Shown here: piece by piece, positions 10,801-24,000 of the stretch
How positions within the stretch are numbered: the stretch's first letter is position 1
Layout: the number at the start of each line of letters is the position of its first letter
DNA from: Lates calcarifer
Taxonomy: Eukaryota > Chordata > Actinopteri > Centropomidae
Reading direction: 5' to 3'
Assembly: GCF_001640805.2 (NCBI RefSeq)
Contig: NC_066833.1
Location: 17,492,553-17,556,552, forward strand
DNA: 64,000 nucleotides
Position numbers and translations under genes: made by a program
The notes under the pieces: generated by a model
What the model saw: only the letters and a program-made list of their open reading frames with translations
Databases searched by the model: none
What the model was told of the DNA's origin: nothing

Positions 10801-12810
10801 CAATTAGTTGATGGACATCAAATGAATTGGCAACAATTTAAAAAATAAATAAATCATTCTAGTAATTTAATAAAAGCAAAAATGCCAGAAATTCACTGAT
10901 TCCAGATTCCTCAAATGTGAATATCTGTCCTCTATTGTTTGTCTAAATTGTTTTGGCCTTTGTTCAACAAGCAGTTTAAAGATGTAACCTGGAGCTTTTG
11001 GAAATTAATGCAGGTGGTTTGTTTTTTTTTTTTTTACCACTTCCTTGTATTATACAAACAAAAGAAGCCATTGATTAAACAAGAACTGGAAATTACCATT
11101 AGTTGAAGCCCTGCACTGTCGCACCATGCAAATCTGAAAGCCTGCAGTGAATGTTGATCTGTTGCAGCTGTGGTAACTGCTTTGATGTAATTCCCAACAG
11201 GAATGTTCCTGCGAAGTCTGAGAGTAACGGTGTTGCAGCAGAAACAAACAACCACCCCAACTCAGTGGGAGTACTGCAGGTGTGTAAATCCTGGCTGTGG
11301 TTGTTTTTATGCACTGAAGTTGTTTGAGTGTGTCTTATCTATGCAATATTGTACCTGCAGTTGTAGTAGTTTCCCTGTGTGTGTCCTTGAGTGTTCTCTG
11401 CCCAGAACATGGATAAAAAAGATAGACCACAAGAAGGGAAAGCTTGATAAATGTATTCACTTTCAGAGATCAAAAGTTGTGTCCACTGAGTAAACTGTAA
11501 TTGAAAGTGGCACACAGCAATATATCATGTCTAATGTCTAATATACACAATAAGTTTTAAATAAATTCAATACTAACTCTGTTTTGTCCTTTTTCTCCTT
11601 CTCATTGGCATTTCATTTCAGGAGCTAGCGTTGCAGAGAGGATGGCGTCTTCCTGAATACACAGTTTTATTGGAGGCTGGTCCCCCACACAAGAGAGAAT
11701 TCACTGTTACTTGTCGAATGGAGTCCCTGTCAGAGAAGGGTGCGGGTGTTTTTGAGATTTTCATGTAAAATCCTTAAAGTGACTGTAATTTTTCATTGTT
11801 AATTCTGCTCTCAATTTCTGCTTTATGTTTTGACAGCTGTAGGAAATTCAAAAAAGGCAGCAAAAAAGGCAGCTGCAGAGAAAATGGTGGCGAAGCTTCA
11901 AAGTCTGTCGGGCTGTTCAGAAATCACATGGGTATGTCAAATATTTCTGGCATTTTTTTGTGACCTCTCGAGGCAGCAGCAATATTTCTGAGTTAAAAGT
12001 TTCTAAAACATGTTGCATTTAATTTTTCATTTTCAGATGCCTCAGCCAAGTGTCCGATTTGAGAACTTAAGGAACTCATCAGCGGAGAAGATATCTTTAC
12101 TGAGAAGAAACCCCCTGAGCATTCCCAACACAGATTACATTCAGATGATGCTGGACCTGTCCAAGGAGCAAGGCTTTGAGGTCACATACTTTGATATTGG
12201 TGAGACAGCCCACACTGCATCTGTGTTTCTTCATCAAAGATACAGAGTGCTTTCTATTCAGATGGTTTTATTGAAGTAATGTGACAGCTTGAAAGGGGTT
12301 GCTCATAGTGATGAGAGTTTTCACATGAATCAGCAGCTCCACTCAGCTCTAAGGCGTTTTATAGTGAGTTGTTATCGAGGAGTCTGGTCCTGGAGATTTA
12401 CTGTTTTGGCTCACTCTCACCAGTCTGCCAGCCAAAAAAGAAAAAAAAGTTATTGCAGGGTTAATTAAGGAATTGGAAGATCATCAGATGATGGCAGATC
12501 TCCATGGACTTCCAGGGTCACAGGGTGGATGACGGAGGGGCGAGAACTGGGGGAAGCATACTTAGCTGAATAGAAAGCACCCAGGGAAAACACTGCTTTA
12601 TTAATTTGTGCCGGTCGTGTCACTTTGTAAAGTGTGCGTCTGTCTTTGTCAGATGAGCTGACAGTGAACGGTCAGTACCAATGTCTGGCAGAGCTGTCCA
12701 CCTCGCCGGTCACTGTGTGCCATGGCACAGGCATCTCCTGTAGCAACGCACACAACGATGCAGCACACAGTGCCCTCCAGTACATCAAGATCATGGCCTC
12801 CATCAAGTAG
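7812..12810 (+). CDS. prkra: PACT/PRKRA, dsRNA-binding activator of PKR and Dicer partner; 8 coding exons
   Basis: Exons are 7812-7864, 9957-10132, 10703-10784, 11201-11279, 11622-11739, 11837-11931, 12037-12199 and 12653-12810. All have GT-AG borders and the phases join to 924 bases, 307 residues plus TAG; human PACT has 313. dsRBD1 is at about 29-97 (starts [14 protein letters not shown], with [14 protein letters not shown]), dsRBD2 at about 124-192 ([27 protein letters not shown]) and dsRBD3 at about 233-302 ([24 protein letters not shown]). dsRBD3 lacks the KKxAK RNA-binding motif, as in PACT, where it is the PKR/Dicer-binding domain. The start codon is the first in frame in exon 1, and the short N-terminus begins MSQ as in the human protein. 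The family acts in the cytoplasm in RNA silencing and the stress response. The gene is tail to tail with osbpl6. Confidence 0.95.
7865..9956 (+). other. prkra intron 1
   Basis: A 2.1-kb intron. It holds an ATA/TAA-rich stretch (about 8145-8300), a tRNA-derived SINE (about 8705-8995) and an old AATTAATC-type dispersed repeat (about 9540-9765). No further exon was recognised. Confidence 0.8.
8705..8995 (+). mobile_element. tRNA-derived SINE, old
   Basis: The head resembles a tRNA promoter: TGGTCTGAATGTTGGAGAGA fits an A box and TTGCAGGATCTATCC a decayed B box. Then come the body phrases GTCGCTGAGCAAGGC, 'CCAGCTGCTCC' and 'TAAAGAAAGTAAA', which I recognise from a very common fish SINE whose body reads 'cccctgagcaaggcacc...'. 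Ends are approximate and no clear target duplication was found. Confidence 0.6.
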
Positions 12811-13080
12811 ACACCTCCACAGTCAACAGTCGCTTCACCCATGTTGTCACATACATCAGCTGTTTAGTCAGGATGAGGCTGTAGATTGTTCTTCCCGCTT
12901 AAGTCTTCCTGCCCATGGACTATATTAGGTCAACGTATATTTTTATATTTAATTATGTATATCACAAGGAAGATCATGCGCCACAGTAATTCAAGGTATT
13001 CAAGGAATCATTCAACAGTATTACTGAGGAAAGTTCAATATTAAGAATCAGATCTAAATAAAAATTTGTCACCGGGATGA
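12811..13080 (+). other. prkra: prkra 3' UTR with polyadenylation signal
   Basis: Non-coding sequence after the stop codon. The first AATAAA is at 13057-13062, giving a 3' UTR of about 270 bases. A second AATAAA lies near 13675, so a longer form is possible. Confidence 0.5.
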
Positions 13081-15790
13081 AGATGACTGACATATTTAAC
13101 TGAATACACGTGTAAATGAACACAGGTGAATATTATGAAGCACTTCCTCAACAAAAACAAAATTTTGTGTTTCCAGTGTTGGAAATTCTTTGCCTCTTTT
13201 TTAAAAAATTATTATTATTATTATTTTTTAAGATGCATACACTTTTAGGTTCCAGTTGAATTATTTAAATTTTTCATTCCACAGTTTTCTCACCAGCGAT
13301 GTATTGAGCAGCCAATAGACCTTATACTTTTAATTTGACTCCTGCCTTTCTGTAAATGAACACCTGAAAATGAAAGTGATTTGAAGAGATTATTTAAATA
13401 TTTAAATTCAAAATGATGGTCTGCACTTTTATCCACATTTTTTTTTCCTATTTCCACTTTTCCATCTGTCAGTGTACAGTTTACAATACAATCCCAACTG
13501 TCATTATCTAAATTAGATACATGTTACTTTCTGCTGGTCTGTTTTTTTGCAGTGTGCCTCATAGTAGTTAAAATCTGTGACATATTTAAAACATTTACTG
13601 ACTGGTTTCCTCTGCTGTAAGAGCTGAACCCTGGTGGAGAATAATACCAGCAACAATATGTGTAAGAATACAGAAAATAAACCGAAACACTAAATGTGAA
13701 TGAGTGTTGATTTCTGTCAATGGTCATACAATAGTATTGAAAAAGCAGATTGCTGCGGTACCCTCAGGAGCTATTGCAGTCTTACAGATTGAAATCTCTC
13801 TTGTGGAAGCTGACCTCTTGACAGCCATCAATTTATGAGGCAGCAGGTCCTGTGGTACTAGTGCAAGGCCAGCTACACCGTCTCAAGGAAATTTATATCA
13901 AACGCAACTGGACTTAGTTGTAGTCTGGGAAGAGGTAAGTAATAATTTTAAACTGAATATCTTTGGATTGTCAACTGTCATGACAACGTCATGTTAGACT
14001 CGGGGATATGTTTCACTATTTTCTGTCATTTTATGACAAATAATCTTCCAGATTAATCTGAAAAATAATCTTTCAAATCTGAAAGATTATTTGACACAAC
14101 CCCATTCTCCTGTGGACAATGTTATTTCACAGTTATGGCTGTCTTTTACATATTATCCACACACTTATCAGCTGAGTTTTACAGTTTTATTAGAACAAGC
14201 ACTATGTAGCAGCAGTGTACAGTGTTCATGGAAAGATATGTACTTTGTTAAAATTGCACTTTAGAAGGTACCCATTAGGAAAGTAGATCTGAAAGAAAGG
14301 TGAGCTGACACAGTGCTTTGTGATACATGTCAGTCCAAAACAAAAACAAAACATGAGAGTCAAATTGAGAACACAAAAACTTTTTTTTTTATAAGGCATC
14401 TGCAATATTCATTGGCAGGCTAAGTTGTCTAGACATGCAGGTAGAACAATGGATGAAGAAAGCATGAGAAAGTTTTCATGATTTTTTTTCACTACAGTTG
14501 GTCTCTATGATACCAAACACTATGCAAAGCATTGTCCCTACCTCCACTCAAAATTGCTGGGATTCAGTCTTGTTAAAAAATCAGTGATGGAGGAGGAGAA
14601 AGGAATCAGCTTTTGCAGTATTGACCCATCTTCTAAATGTGCTGTATTTACAGTGATCACCAAAAATGTATTGGTTATATGTTGGAGTAGCAGAGCAGTG
14701 CAGAACATCTTTGAACACTGCAAGCATTTTACAGTCAGATTAACCTGTTTTTTTTTCCCACTTGTAACATCAGACATCTTCCTCAAAACTATTTTGTCCA
14801 CAGCTGACTCCTCAATATAATTTAGAATCTGTAGGCAGGTGGAGACTGGAGAATGTGCGGAGTTAAGGGCATACCTTCTTCTTGGCATGGGGATTCTTTA
14901 TCAGTAGTGTGAGGCATTAATAAATGCATTAAGGCACAGCAAGTGAAACTGACGCTGACAAGTAGTAGCATTGAGTTTGTGATTGGGGATAAAATTAAAA
15001 GTACATAATGTACATTTAAAAAAAAAAAAGAATGGATGCAAAGCAGTACTACATTTTTGGTTTGTAGTCTACAGTACCATGTGAACAGTGCACACAGGAT
15101 GGATTTGCTTCACATAATTTTCATTCTACATGTGAGTATTTGCTCTTTCTCTCCTTCAGGGTCCTCACCCTGCAGTCCTGAATGAGGGGAGTCAACTCAA
15201 AATGTACTCTCATACACATGGAGAACCTGTGACTGCTCATGTGTGTTGGGGTCGATTTCAATCAAACACCCCGTGTTATATTTTCTTTCTCTGAAAAAAA
15301 AGTGTGGGGTTAAAACATTAAAGCTAATCTGCTTTGCAATAGATATAGAAACTTCAAATAAGTAACTGGTGCTTTGCAGAAGCCCACATCATAGCAGTTA
15401 AGTCTCTGGGGAATCAGACACATTAAAATATAAACTTTAATGCTAGTACAGAACAACTGTTACTGTACAAAAGTGTTTGGCTCTTTCCATCTAAAACAAT
15501 ACTGTCCTTCTGTATCCTGAAACTGCATTTTCATGGGATGACCTGTAGGTGTCTCTGTTGTTTCATAACTGTAGGAAGGTGGCTGAATGACTCATGGATA
15601 ATTGACTGATTAATTAATTAGTTAATTAAGCAGGAGAAAATGTATTCCTGTTTTGATAACTGATTAGTAATGTAGGTAATTCTTCTTTGTTTCATGGACA
15701 TTTTTGGTTAGTCAGAACAAGGATGTGAATTTGAGACATTTCTTTAACTGTGATGGGAATTTGTCATTATTTTTGACAGCAAATTATTGA
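13080..15790. other. Intergenic DNA between the convergent genes prkra and osbpl6
   Basis: AT-rich, with no recognised gene. Open frames up to 116 codons (14538-14888, minus) show no family resemblance. A minus-strand poly(A) signal (plus TTTATT at 14186-14191) could be a distal end for osbpl6. Confidence 0.5.
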
Positions 15791-16873
15791 TTTATTGATT
15801 AAATAAATTATATTCAAAATAAGCTCTACAGCTGTGTGGCTGGATGCACAGTAAATGAGCATTTGGTCTTGTGATGGAAATAGGTGATGTTACTCATGTT
15901 TCATCCGTCGTCTCTATTTATAAAGCACAGTCACAAAAGTGTCTCAGAGGGCTTTAAATCTGTACAACTTGGTACACCATCTTGATCATCTTAAATGACT
16001 GAACATTTAAGTGCCTGATGTTCGAGTCTCCGATATTTCACTGACACCATGACATTTACCTGCACTACAATCAGAGGACAGACTGAATGTGTGCCCACTA
16101 TACATAAAGGGAGGTATGTATGTACGTATGTCACCATGTGATTCAGAGGAGTTGGTTTCATGTAACGGTGTTTATAATTAGACAATGGGGCAGGGCAGGG
16201 CGAGGCCTGGTGATTGAAGGGAGGCTAGGGCCAGTTGGGAGAAGGGGATATGAAGTAAAATAGGTTGTTTCCCGAGAGAGCACACTGCTATCACACAGAT
16301 TCAACAGTATTAAAAGGCAAGAATAAATAAAATCTGCCAACTCACATAGTACTTTTTCACTAAATTCTGAGTCCAAGATATTTTATAAAAATACCTCTTT
16401 TTCTCTACAATAATTGATGATATAATAAATATGGCGTTATGCCAGTGAAAGCTGCTCTCTAAACATGCATGGTATCGTAGGTAATCAAAATGTCTACTTC
16501 ATAGACTAGTCTAACCCAAACGGCTGTCAGAAATCAAATGGCTTCAACTAAAAAGCGCTAAATCGTGTGACATGTCGTTTTAAGGCAAGGACATACTCAG
16601 AAGTCAAAGGAGCTGAGGATAGATCTACATAGGAGTGGTACAACTGTTGCCCTGACAACCCAGTTTGGAGAAGCACAATGAAGGTGATCCTACAGGATGT
16701 TTCCATGGATGGACAACCATGGAAGGCATCAGGCCATCTCTCAGCTCTGCAGCCGCTCCTATCCATGCACACAGATGTTTTATCATCAACATGTTTCTTT
16801 TAACACCTTATTGTGCATAGGTAACAGACTTCTTGTGTGTGATGACAATTGGATGGACAAAACAATCCATTTG
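15791..16873 (-). other. osbpl6: Probable osbpl6 3' UTR
   Basis: Sequence downstream of the osbpl6 stop codon. The nearest minus-strand AATAAA is the complement of 15791-15796, which would give a 3' UTR of about 1.1 kb. No coding sequence was seen. The exact end is unknown. Confidence 0.4.
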
Positions 16874-18044
16874 CTACCACAGGTTCACTGTAGATTCCAT
16901 ATTGATGAAGCCAGGGTTTTTGCGGAGCTCCCAGTACATGTTGTTGGAGACCCACCTCTCCCTGTGATTGGCATCAACCACTTTCCTGGAAGGAAAAGAG
17001 TGAGTGTTTAAAGGCAATGTGGAGAAAAACTGTCATTCACAAACAAATGGAGGCACGATCAGGCTCATGTTATCCTGGATAGCTATATAATCTATAATCA
17101 GAGAAAGAAACCTGTGCACACTAAAACATCAAGCCAGTATTTACAGATTTACAAAAAGCAACAGCTCATATTTTCTTCTTCTTCTTCTATACACTGTAGC
17201 ACCAAAGGAACACAATTACAATCCCCTATACAATGAGTAATGTGTATGGAGAGAATGGCAGTAAATTCTACCTTGACCTTGTAGTTATCAAAACAACATG
17301 CGATGAAAACATTCATACCACATATCCACTGAAGGCAACACATACACATGGTTTTCTACAGCTATCTGGTGGAAAAATAAGGTGAGAGACAAAATCTAGT
17401 TTAGTCTAGAATTAGATTGTTTACCAGTTTCACTATATATGATATGTAAAATGCAGATCACTTAATTTTTATCAGTCACTTTAATAATTTTTTTTCTTTT
17501 TTTATTCATTTTACATGGGAGGCATCATTTAATTTTACTGGTCCTGCCTTTTTCATTTTATCTTATGAAGACACACTTTGTAAAAATTTATTTGCATGGC
17601 AAATTATTGATTACTTTTCTGAAGTTTAATGATAATGAATGTGCAAAAGTGCTGATGATGTTTCACAGGCACATTTGATGAATTAATGATAAAACAAGTA
17701 CTAATGGTGCATAACAACAGCTGCTCTGGAGATGTAGATGCGATACAATCAGTGAAACTGCGCTGCTGCATTAAGATTTTAAAAAATTGAATGATGACAG
17801 CCCATGGGTTTATAAATGTGATGTAAAGAATATATGCATATTTCAGTCTTTCTGTGTAAACACGGTTTCAGTCAGATATGGACAAAGTTTTAAACATCTG
17901 CTCGCTGGTCTCTGTGCTTACTTGAAGAAACGTGGCTCCAGTTTGATGTTGTTCTCCTCGTTCCACTTCCTCCTGGCTCTCTGCATGTCCTCAATACGCT
18001 GCTTCTCTGAGGATGCCAACTCCAGGTTCCCTTCTTCAAGATGC
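16874..18044 (-). CDS. osbpl6: osbpl6 last two coding exons (17922-18044, 16874-16985)
   Basis: The penultimate exon encodes [19 protein letters not shown] and a coiled, basic stretch ending in PRFF. It runs to a donor whose GTAAGC overlaps an apparent Lys-stop: reading on gives FFK then TAA, which is not the true end. The terminal exon starts after CTTTTCCTTCCAG, contributes [19 protein letters not shown] and the final ESTVNLW, and ends in TAG (complement of 16874-16876). ORP3 and ORP6 also end in LW. Confidence 0.93.
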
Positions 18045-21000
18045 CTGCGTGAGCCAAACAACGCTCCTCAGTAAACATATGCAGTTAATCAGAGAACGTA
18101 AGCAAAAGTGTATTACCAATCTCAATATTTCAGCTTCTTTAGCAGGACATCATCAGACAGAAACATTATTATGAGCAGATTAACTTCACTGATGTTGCAG
18201 TCTACTTTGTGGGAAATCTCTTCCACCTTTTTCCCAGTCAGATGCAACATCATTGTGTTATCTGGGCCCATGATGGCAGCCGAGAATGTGATGCTGTACC
18301 TTTGATCGGGCCTGAATCTGGCATCTGTGCGCGGCAGGACATCTTTCAACTCAGGACAAAGCTCATTCAGTTCAATGGCGAACCTAGTGAAGCCATAGTA
18401 GAGCTCATAGTCTGTGGGCATGGAGCCTGACAAGGACAGAACAACATAGACATTAGTGTTAACATCTTAAATTTAAGGGGTCATCTTATTTTTATAATTC
18501 CTCTCTACCCCATCCACCGGGGTGTGTTGGGGAGTAGAATCTATGGTCAAAAACTTAATGACCAATAACACCAGCTATACGTCTTTGGTGAAGTCCAACT
18601 GGGAGTGTGGATGATAAACCCATGCGTACCAGGCCTCCAGATGCATTTGGCAGAAGGTGGGACACCACAGTAAAGGCCCTCATGCCATTTTCCAAACAGC
18701 CTGTGGATTACTTTCCCTTCTTGATCCATCACAAATCCTTGAACCTCATTCACATTTGAACTCCAGTAGTTTCCCTGAAAGACGAGTAATGTATTAATTA
18801 GCAAGGTATACTCTGTGTGGTTTAACCTTTTTTGAAGAATCAACACTGAGTATGCAATCATATCGAAAATACATATTAAAATACACTAGGAATGTGTTTA
18901 CATCACATCTAAACATTTATATCTGTTACAGGGTATCTACAGGTCTTCCCTCAAAAAAACAAAAAGGCATAGGAGGTATTAAAAAGTCTGCCTGCTGTAA
19001 ACAGCAATATTAGCTACAATATTTTTATGCAGTAGTGGGCCAGTGGGAGACATTATACATTTATAAACTACATGTGAGACTGGTTCAACAGCTGATTATG
19101 CTGCTGGAGGCTGTGTAATTCTCTATTGTGGCATTTCAGTCAGCAGCATCAGACTTGCAGCAAACACTGTCACTACTGTGTTTTAGAGTAGTCGAGAGGC
19201 TCATTGATTAATTATCAGAAAGTGTCCGTTTCAGCAAAAACATAAATTATCCATCCAACAATTATATGCCCTATCCGCTGGGTCCAGGTCACATTATCTG
19301 ATTTTACTGTATTACTTAATTATTACTTAATTGTTGTTATATACAGCTGGGAAGTTCTGACAGAAATGTGACATTAATGTCAATTGATTCATGTAATTAA
19401 TAAATAAGTCTCTGCCTTATACTCCTTTCTGGTTTTCCATCATTATTTGGACAGAGTAACAGTGAAAAGGGTATGAAAGCACATCATACAGTATGTGGTA
19501 TAAAAAGGTCTTTTATCTTGACGGTGCTTTTCTGTACCTTGACGAAGGTAAGTTTGCAGAGGCAGGCGCTGCTCTTTGTGTTTCTGATGGTGATCTCCCC
19601 ATAGTGTTCGATCCACCGTCGCCCGCTGAGGATGTTGTGTACACAGGTGGTGACTTTGTTCCATTCATAGTGATCTCCAAACCTATAGACAAACAATAAC
19701 AGCTGATCGGACTGAGGTGCTGCTAGGTTTTGGTTCGTTTTTTGTTTTGTTTTTTTTTTTACATACACTGATCAACAGAAAAAAATCTTGATCTACTTTG
19801 ATCCAGCAGCTTATTCAACAGCCCCAGATTTGAAGCACTCGTATCTGAATGATTTTGTGTGATAAAAATAGCACTGCACGCCTCGTCAAACCTCCCCATC
19901 ATGGGCATTATTCGTGGGCTGCATCTCCTTGTGGATTCCTCTGAACTACAGGAGCATGTGGATGGGTTAGACATTTGTCTTTACATTTACTTTAACTTTG
20001 AGTTGGTATGAGACATTTGTTTATTTGATTTTCACGTATTACTAAGAGTTGTCACAGCACAAATAGCACTGGTGAAACAAATTCTTGTCACCACTGAGCC
20101 TTATGGCTGTATCAACTACAAACAGCTGGTATAGTGCCAAGCAAGATATATCAGAGTTTTCAAAAAATGTGTTCCTCAGTCATAATTATAATTTAGATGT
20201 TAATGTGAACACAATTAAAAGTCACAAACTGATAATTACAGTAAAGCCGATGACATGAAAGCAGCATCAGGATCACTTGCCAGCTGAGATGATTTAATGC
20301 CTTTATTGGTGGGATTAAGTCTGTGGCTTTAGATTTAACCACTACACAAGCCATCAGGCTCAAAGTTACCTGGGAATCATGAGATTCACGGTTCCTATTG
20401 GCAAAATCTCCATTGATTTCCCCCAGAATTTGTTTTTCCATCTCACATCTGAGAAGCAAAACAACAAAAACATCAGAAATAAAAGAACAATGCACTGAAT
20501 TTTGTATTTTTTGTAAGTAAAATCTATAAAGATTCAGCTGGATATTAAAGAGGCTAACTGAGTTGTGTTGACTCATCTGGTAAGCCATAGTTCCCCTGAG
20601 AAAAATCTCTCATTAATTAGACAAGGTAACATACCTTGCCAGAAGGTGAAGTTCTTAGACTCACAGTGGCAGGCGGAGATGGGAGGGTGGTGGCTCACCT
20701 TTGAGACAAGATCAAATAAAAACAGTCTGACAGCTGTTGTTGTTGTTGTCAAGATTACACATTACATGCAGCACCCAGTTTGTAAATTGTTAGTCATTTT
20801 TCAAGAAAAATTGCAGATTAAAGCTCTTGAAATATGAATATTTTCTTCTTTTTTCTTTCTTATATGTGACAGTAAACAATTTTGTTACCTTTAGGGAACT
20901 ATAAAGGGTGTTTTTCACAATTTCTTGACATGACCCAACAATTACTGGATTAGTCAAGAAAATAATCAGCATATCTGTTAACTGTGGTGCTGGTTTACTC

Positions 21001-24000
21001 TATGCCTAAATTATCAGGACTATAATCTTCAAAAGTTCAGTGAAATGTGAGAGATGTACATATAATATATAATATATATAAGTTTATATACCAGTGAGTA
21101 GTCACTTAGCTCAACCAAATGCAACACTGCAGCTTTACCTTCATAGAGAAGACACATAGTGGTAAAAAAATACTGTTCCCAGGTTCAAACAGCGGGATTT
21201 GAAGCTCTGCTTTTACAGTAACCTAAAATGAACTACATTTAAAAAAATGGTGATTCAAAAATTAACAATTTCCATGATGGCCAGACTCCATTTCTATATG
21301 ATATAATGAAAAGGACTGCTAATAAGTAGACCTTGCAGTGAAATGTTTTATTTATCAGTGGGTCTTAACCTGGAGGTGGAAGGGATGATTAATAGACGAG
21401 GAAATCAGAAAAAAAAAAAAACATTCTACATGCTTTATACTACATAGAGCTATCCTTACTTTTTTTCAATTTACCTTTAATCTTTGCTTTTTTAATGTAA
21501 ATTCATTGGTCATTTTTTCATACTTTAAAATGACTCAAAACAAACAAACAAAAAGACTGTGGTTGATCTGATCACAACAGGCTGAGATATGTGAAGGATT
21601 AAGAGCAGTTAGCGAGTAAAGATTGGTTAGTTTTTAACAGTCACAAGCCAAAAAGGTTGAAAACCATATGTTTTAATCTGTCCTACAAATAAGCTCAAAT
21701 ACCAAGAAAATGCTCATATAGAGACAATACTTCTCTTTAAAATGCGCTTCATAGTATAAAAATTTGTTTCACAAAACAAAACAATCTCTGGACAAACTTG
21801 CCTGTTCTGAGAAAAAACAGAAGCCCTTGTCCTCCCGAATACATTCGTAAGTCTCTCCAAGTAGCGGGTTGAATGGCTTACTTCCTGCTCTGTAATAAGT
21901 GGATGAGTAGCCTGAGACGGCAAAAGCAGCGACGAGAACCTGTCAGAGAGTCAAAACAAGACAGGCATCATAAACAAGACGAGATTAACCAGCTCACATT
22001 AACAGGCTTTGTCAGGAGTGAGCGAAAACATTAGTATGCATGATTTGACGCCATCAAAAGAACGAAGACGGACACAAGAGGGAGGATCCAAGGTCAGCAG
22101 CTGCATTGGAGCTTACTGCTGCCTCACAGACATGCCACTGTTGGCTTGTGACTGGCAATGTCACCTTATATATAAACAAACACAGGTAGGATAGACACAA
22201 AAACACAGCAGGAATTTAACATATGTGTTTGAAAGTCAACTTGAAAATCTTCATTTTCTGAGTCCACTATAGAAACATCACCTGAGCAAAAGAAAGTGAA
22301 GGGTCACCGTGTTCTTTAGACTCAACAGCTAACCGGACTGACATTTGATTTGACACAGTGTTCATATCTGGCAGCTAATTTACCATGCGTTCAAAAGGAT
22401 CCTCAGTCTCAGCAGCCTTATCCAGCAGCTCGCTGTACTCCAGCTCTTCACACATACGCTGCAGGGTGTTGAGGGGTTCGTTGAGCTCCACAGGCATGGA
22501 CACTTTGGACAGGTCCTTGCCGATGTTGTTTCTCAAGATGTTCCAGAGGTTGATGTTGCTGGTGTCAGGACATGGTGCCGGGAGGCAGGTGCGTCGCCCG
22601 TTACGGAAGGCACTGCCAGCAAAGTCTCCATTGGCCACTGGGAAATCAATACCACCTCATTAACAGTCCACACGTTACAACATTAGCTGTAACAGTCTGT
22701 GCTGCGCTTTGAAACATCTTAGTAATATAATAATAAGAATCGTTATTAATCTTTTAAAACTCCAGGTCACTGCAGCACATTAAAACCAACTCATCACAAA
22801 ATCATCTATGAAATCTAATCAGATGGGGAAACTGCAACAATGAGTTAATCAATAGTTTAGTTAACTGACAAAAAATGAATCAACAACAATTTTAATTATC
22901 TATTTATCCTCACTTTTCAAGCAAAAATGCCAAAAATTCTCTAATTCTTCTGTGACTTTTATTCATGGCTAGATTAACCTCCTCAGGTTTTCTGTGTGTT
23001 AATCACTTGATACAAAGAAGAAAAAAAAATAAAGCAGTTTGATAGAACACAAATGAGATCAATATAAACAATTAAGATCTCAAAAATAAATTTTTGACAT
23101 GCAGACCTCCTACAAGACCATGATCACAAGATAGAGGTTGGAGGACTCCACATAACTGATCCTATACTTCAGTATTTAAAATTTTTAACAAATTTGCAAT
23201 AAGTCAAATTATTGAGGCCCAAGTGATAAATCTGAGTAAATCTGAGGCTTTTGGGTGCCATGGGCAGTTGCTTGCCTTGCCTAGTTGGTAATCAAACCTT
23301 TCTTTTATCTGTCTTATTTTAAAGTAGAGTGAACATATCCAACTGTTGACTGGATAAAGGAAGACATCTAAAGTTGTCACCTTGGACTTGGACTTATTGT
23401 TTTATCAATTTTATGACATTTTATAGTCAAACAATTAGTTAATCAAGAAAATAATGATTGGGGTGATTGATAAGTGACCTAAAGTAGAAGAAGATGAGTA
23501 ATTATGCATTAAGTTAAAAGTCAGTAACTTTTGTGGTATTTCTGTTTTGCGTGGTTGAAGTCAGCACTGTCTGAAAAAACGGTCCAAATGGAGAAAACGG
23601 TCAAAATGGAGACCACTGAGCTCCTCCTTCAGAAGAGGTAGTCGTCTGAAGGTGCCAAATCAGGTGAATAGCAGGATGACTGTGCGAAGGTCGATGTCGT
23701 CCATTTTCTGTCTGTACTGACTTGCAATTTTCAACTACCCAAAACGAGAGCTGTTTAACTTCTACCTTAGGCAACGAATTCACCAATCACTCCTTGTATT
23801 AGAAAAAAAAAAATCATTAGTTGCAGTCTTAAGCAATAAACACTAACTGGACCAGAATAAAATGGGTAAAGCCTATTCAAATAAAATCAAATCCAAGCCA
23901 AATTCTAGCAGAATCAGTACAAACCCTCTTAAAACATAGTTTTAAGAGGAGATTTAAAAGTTTAGCTTGATTGATTCAGTCAGCTTCCCGAGGACATGCT

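Noticed and set aside
14538..14888. Minus-strand ORF of 116 codons between prkra and osbpl6
   Set aside because: No family resemblance; the opposite strand is open too, and the region is AT-rich, so chance is likely.
16697..17011. Plus-strand ORF of 104 codons
   Set aside because: It is antisense to the osbpl6 terminal exon at 16874-16985, which is clearly coding on the minus strand.
17918..17920. TAA as the osbpl6 stop codon
   Set aside because: It overlaps the GTAAGC donor; the downstream exon at 16874-16985 supplies the conserved C-terminus in phase.
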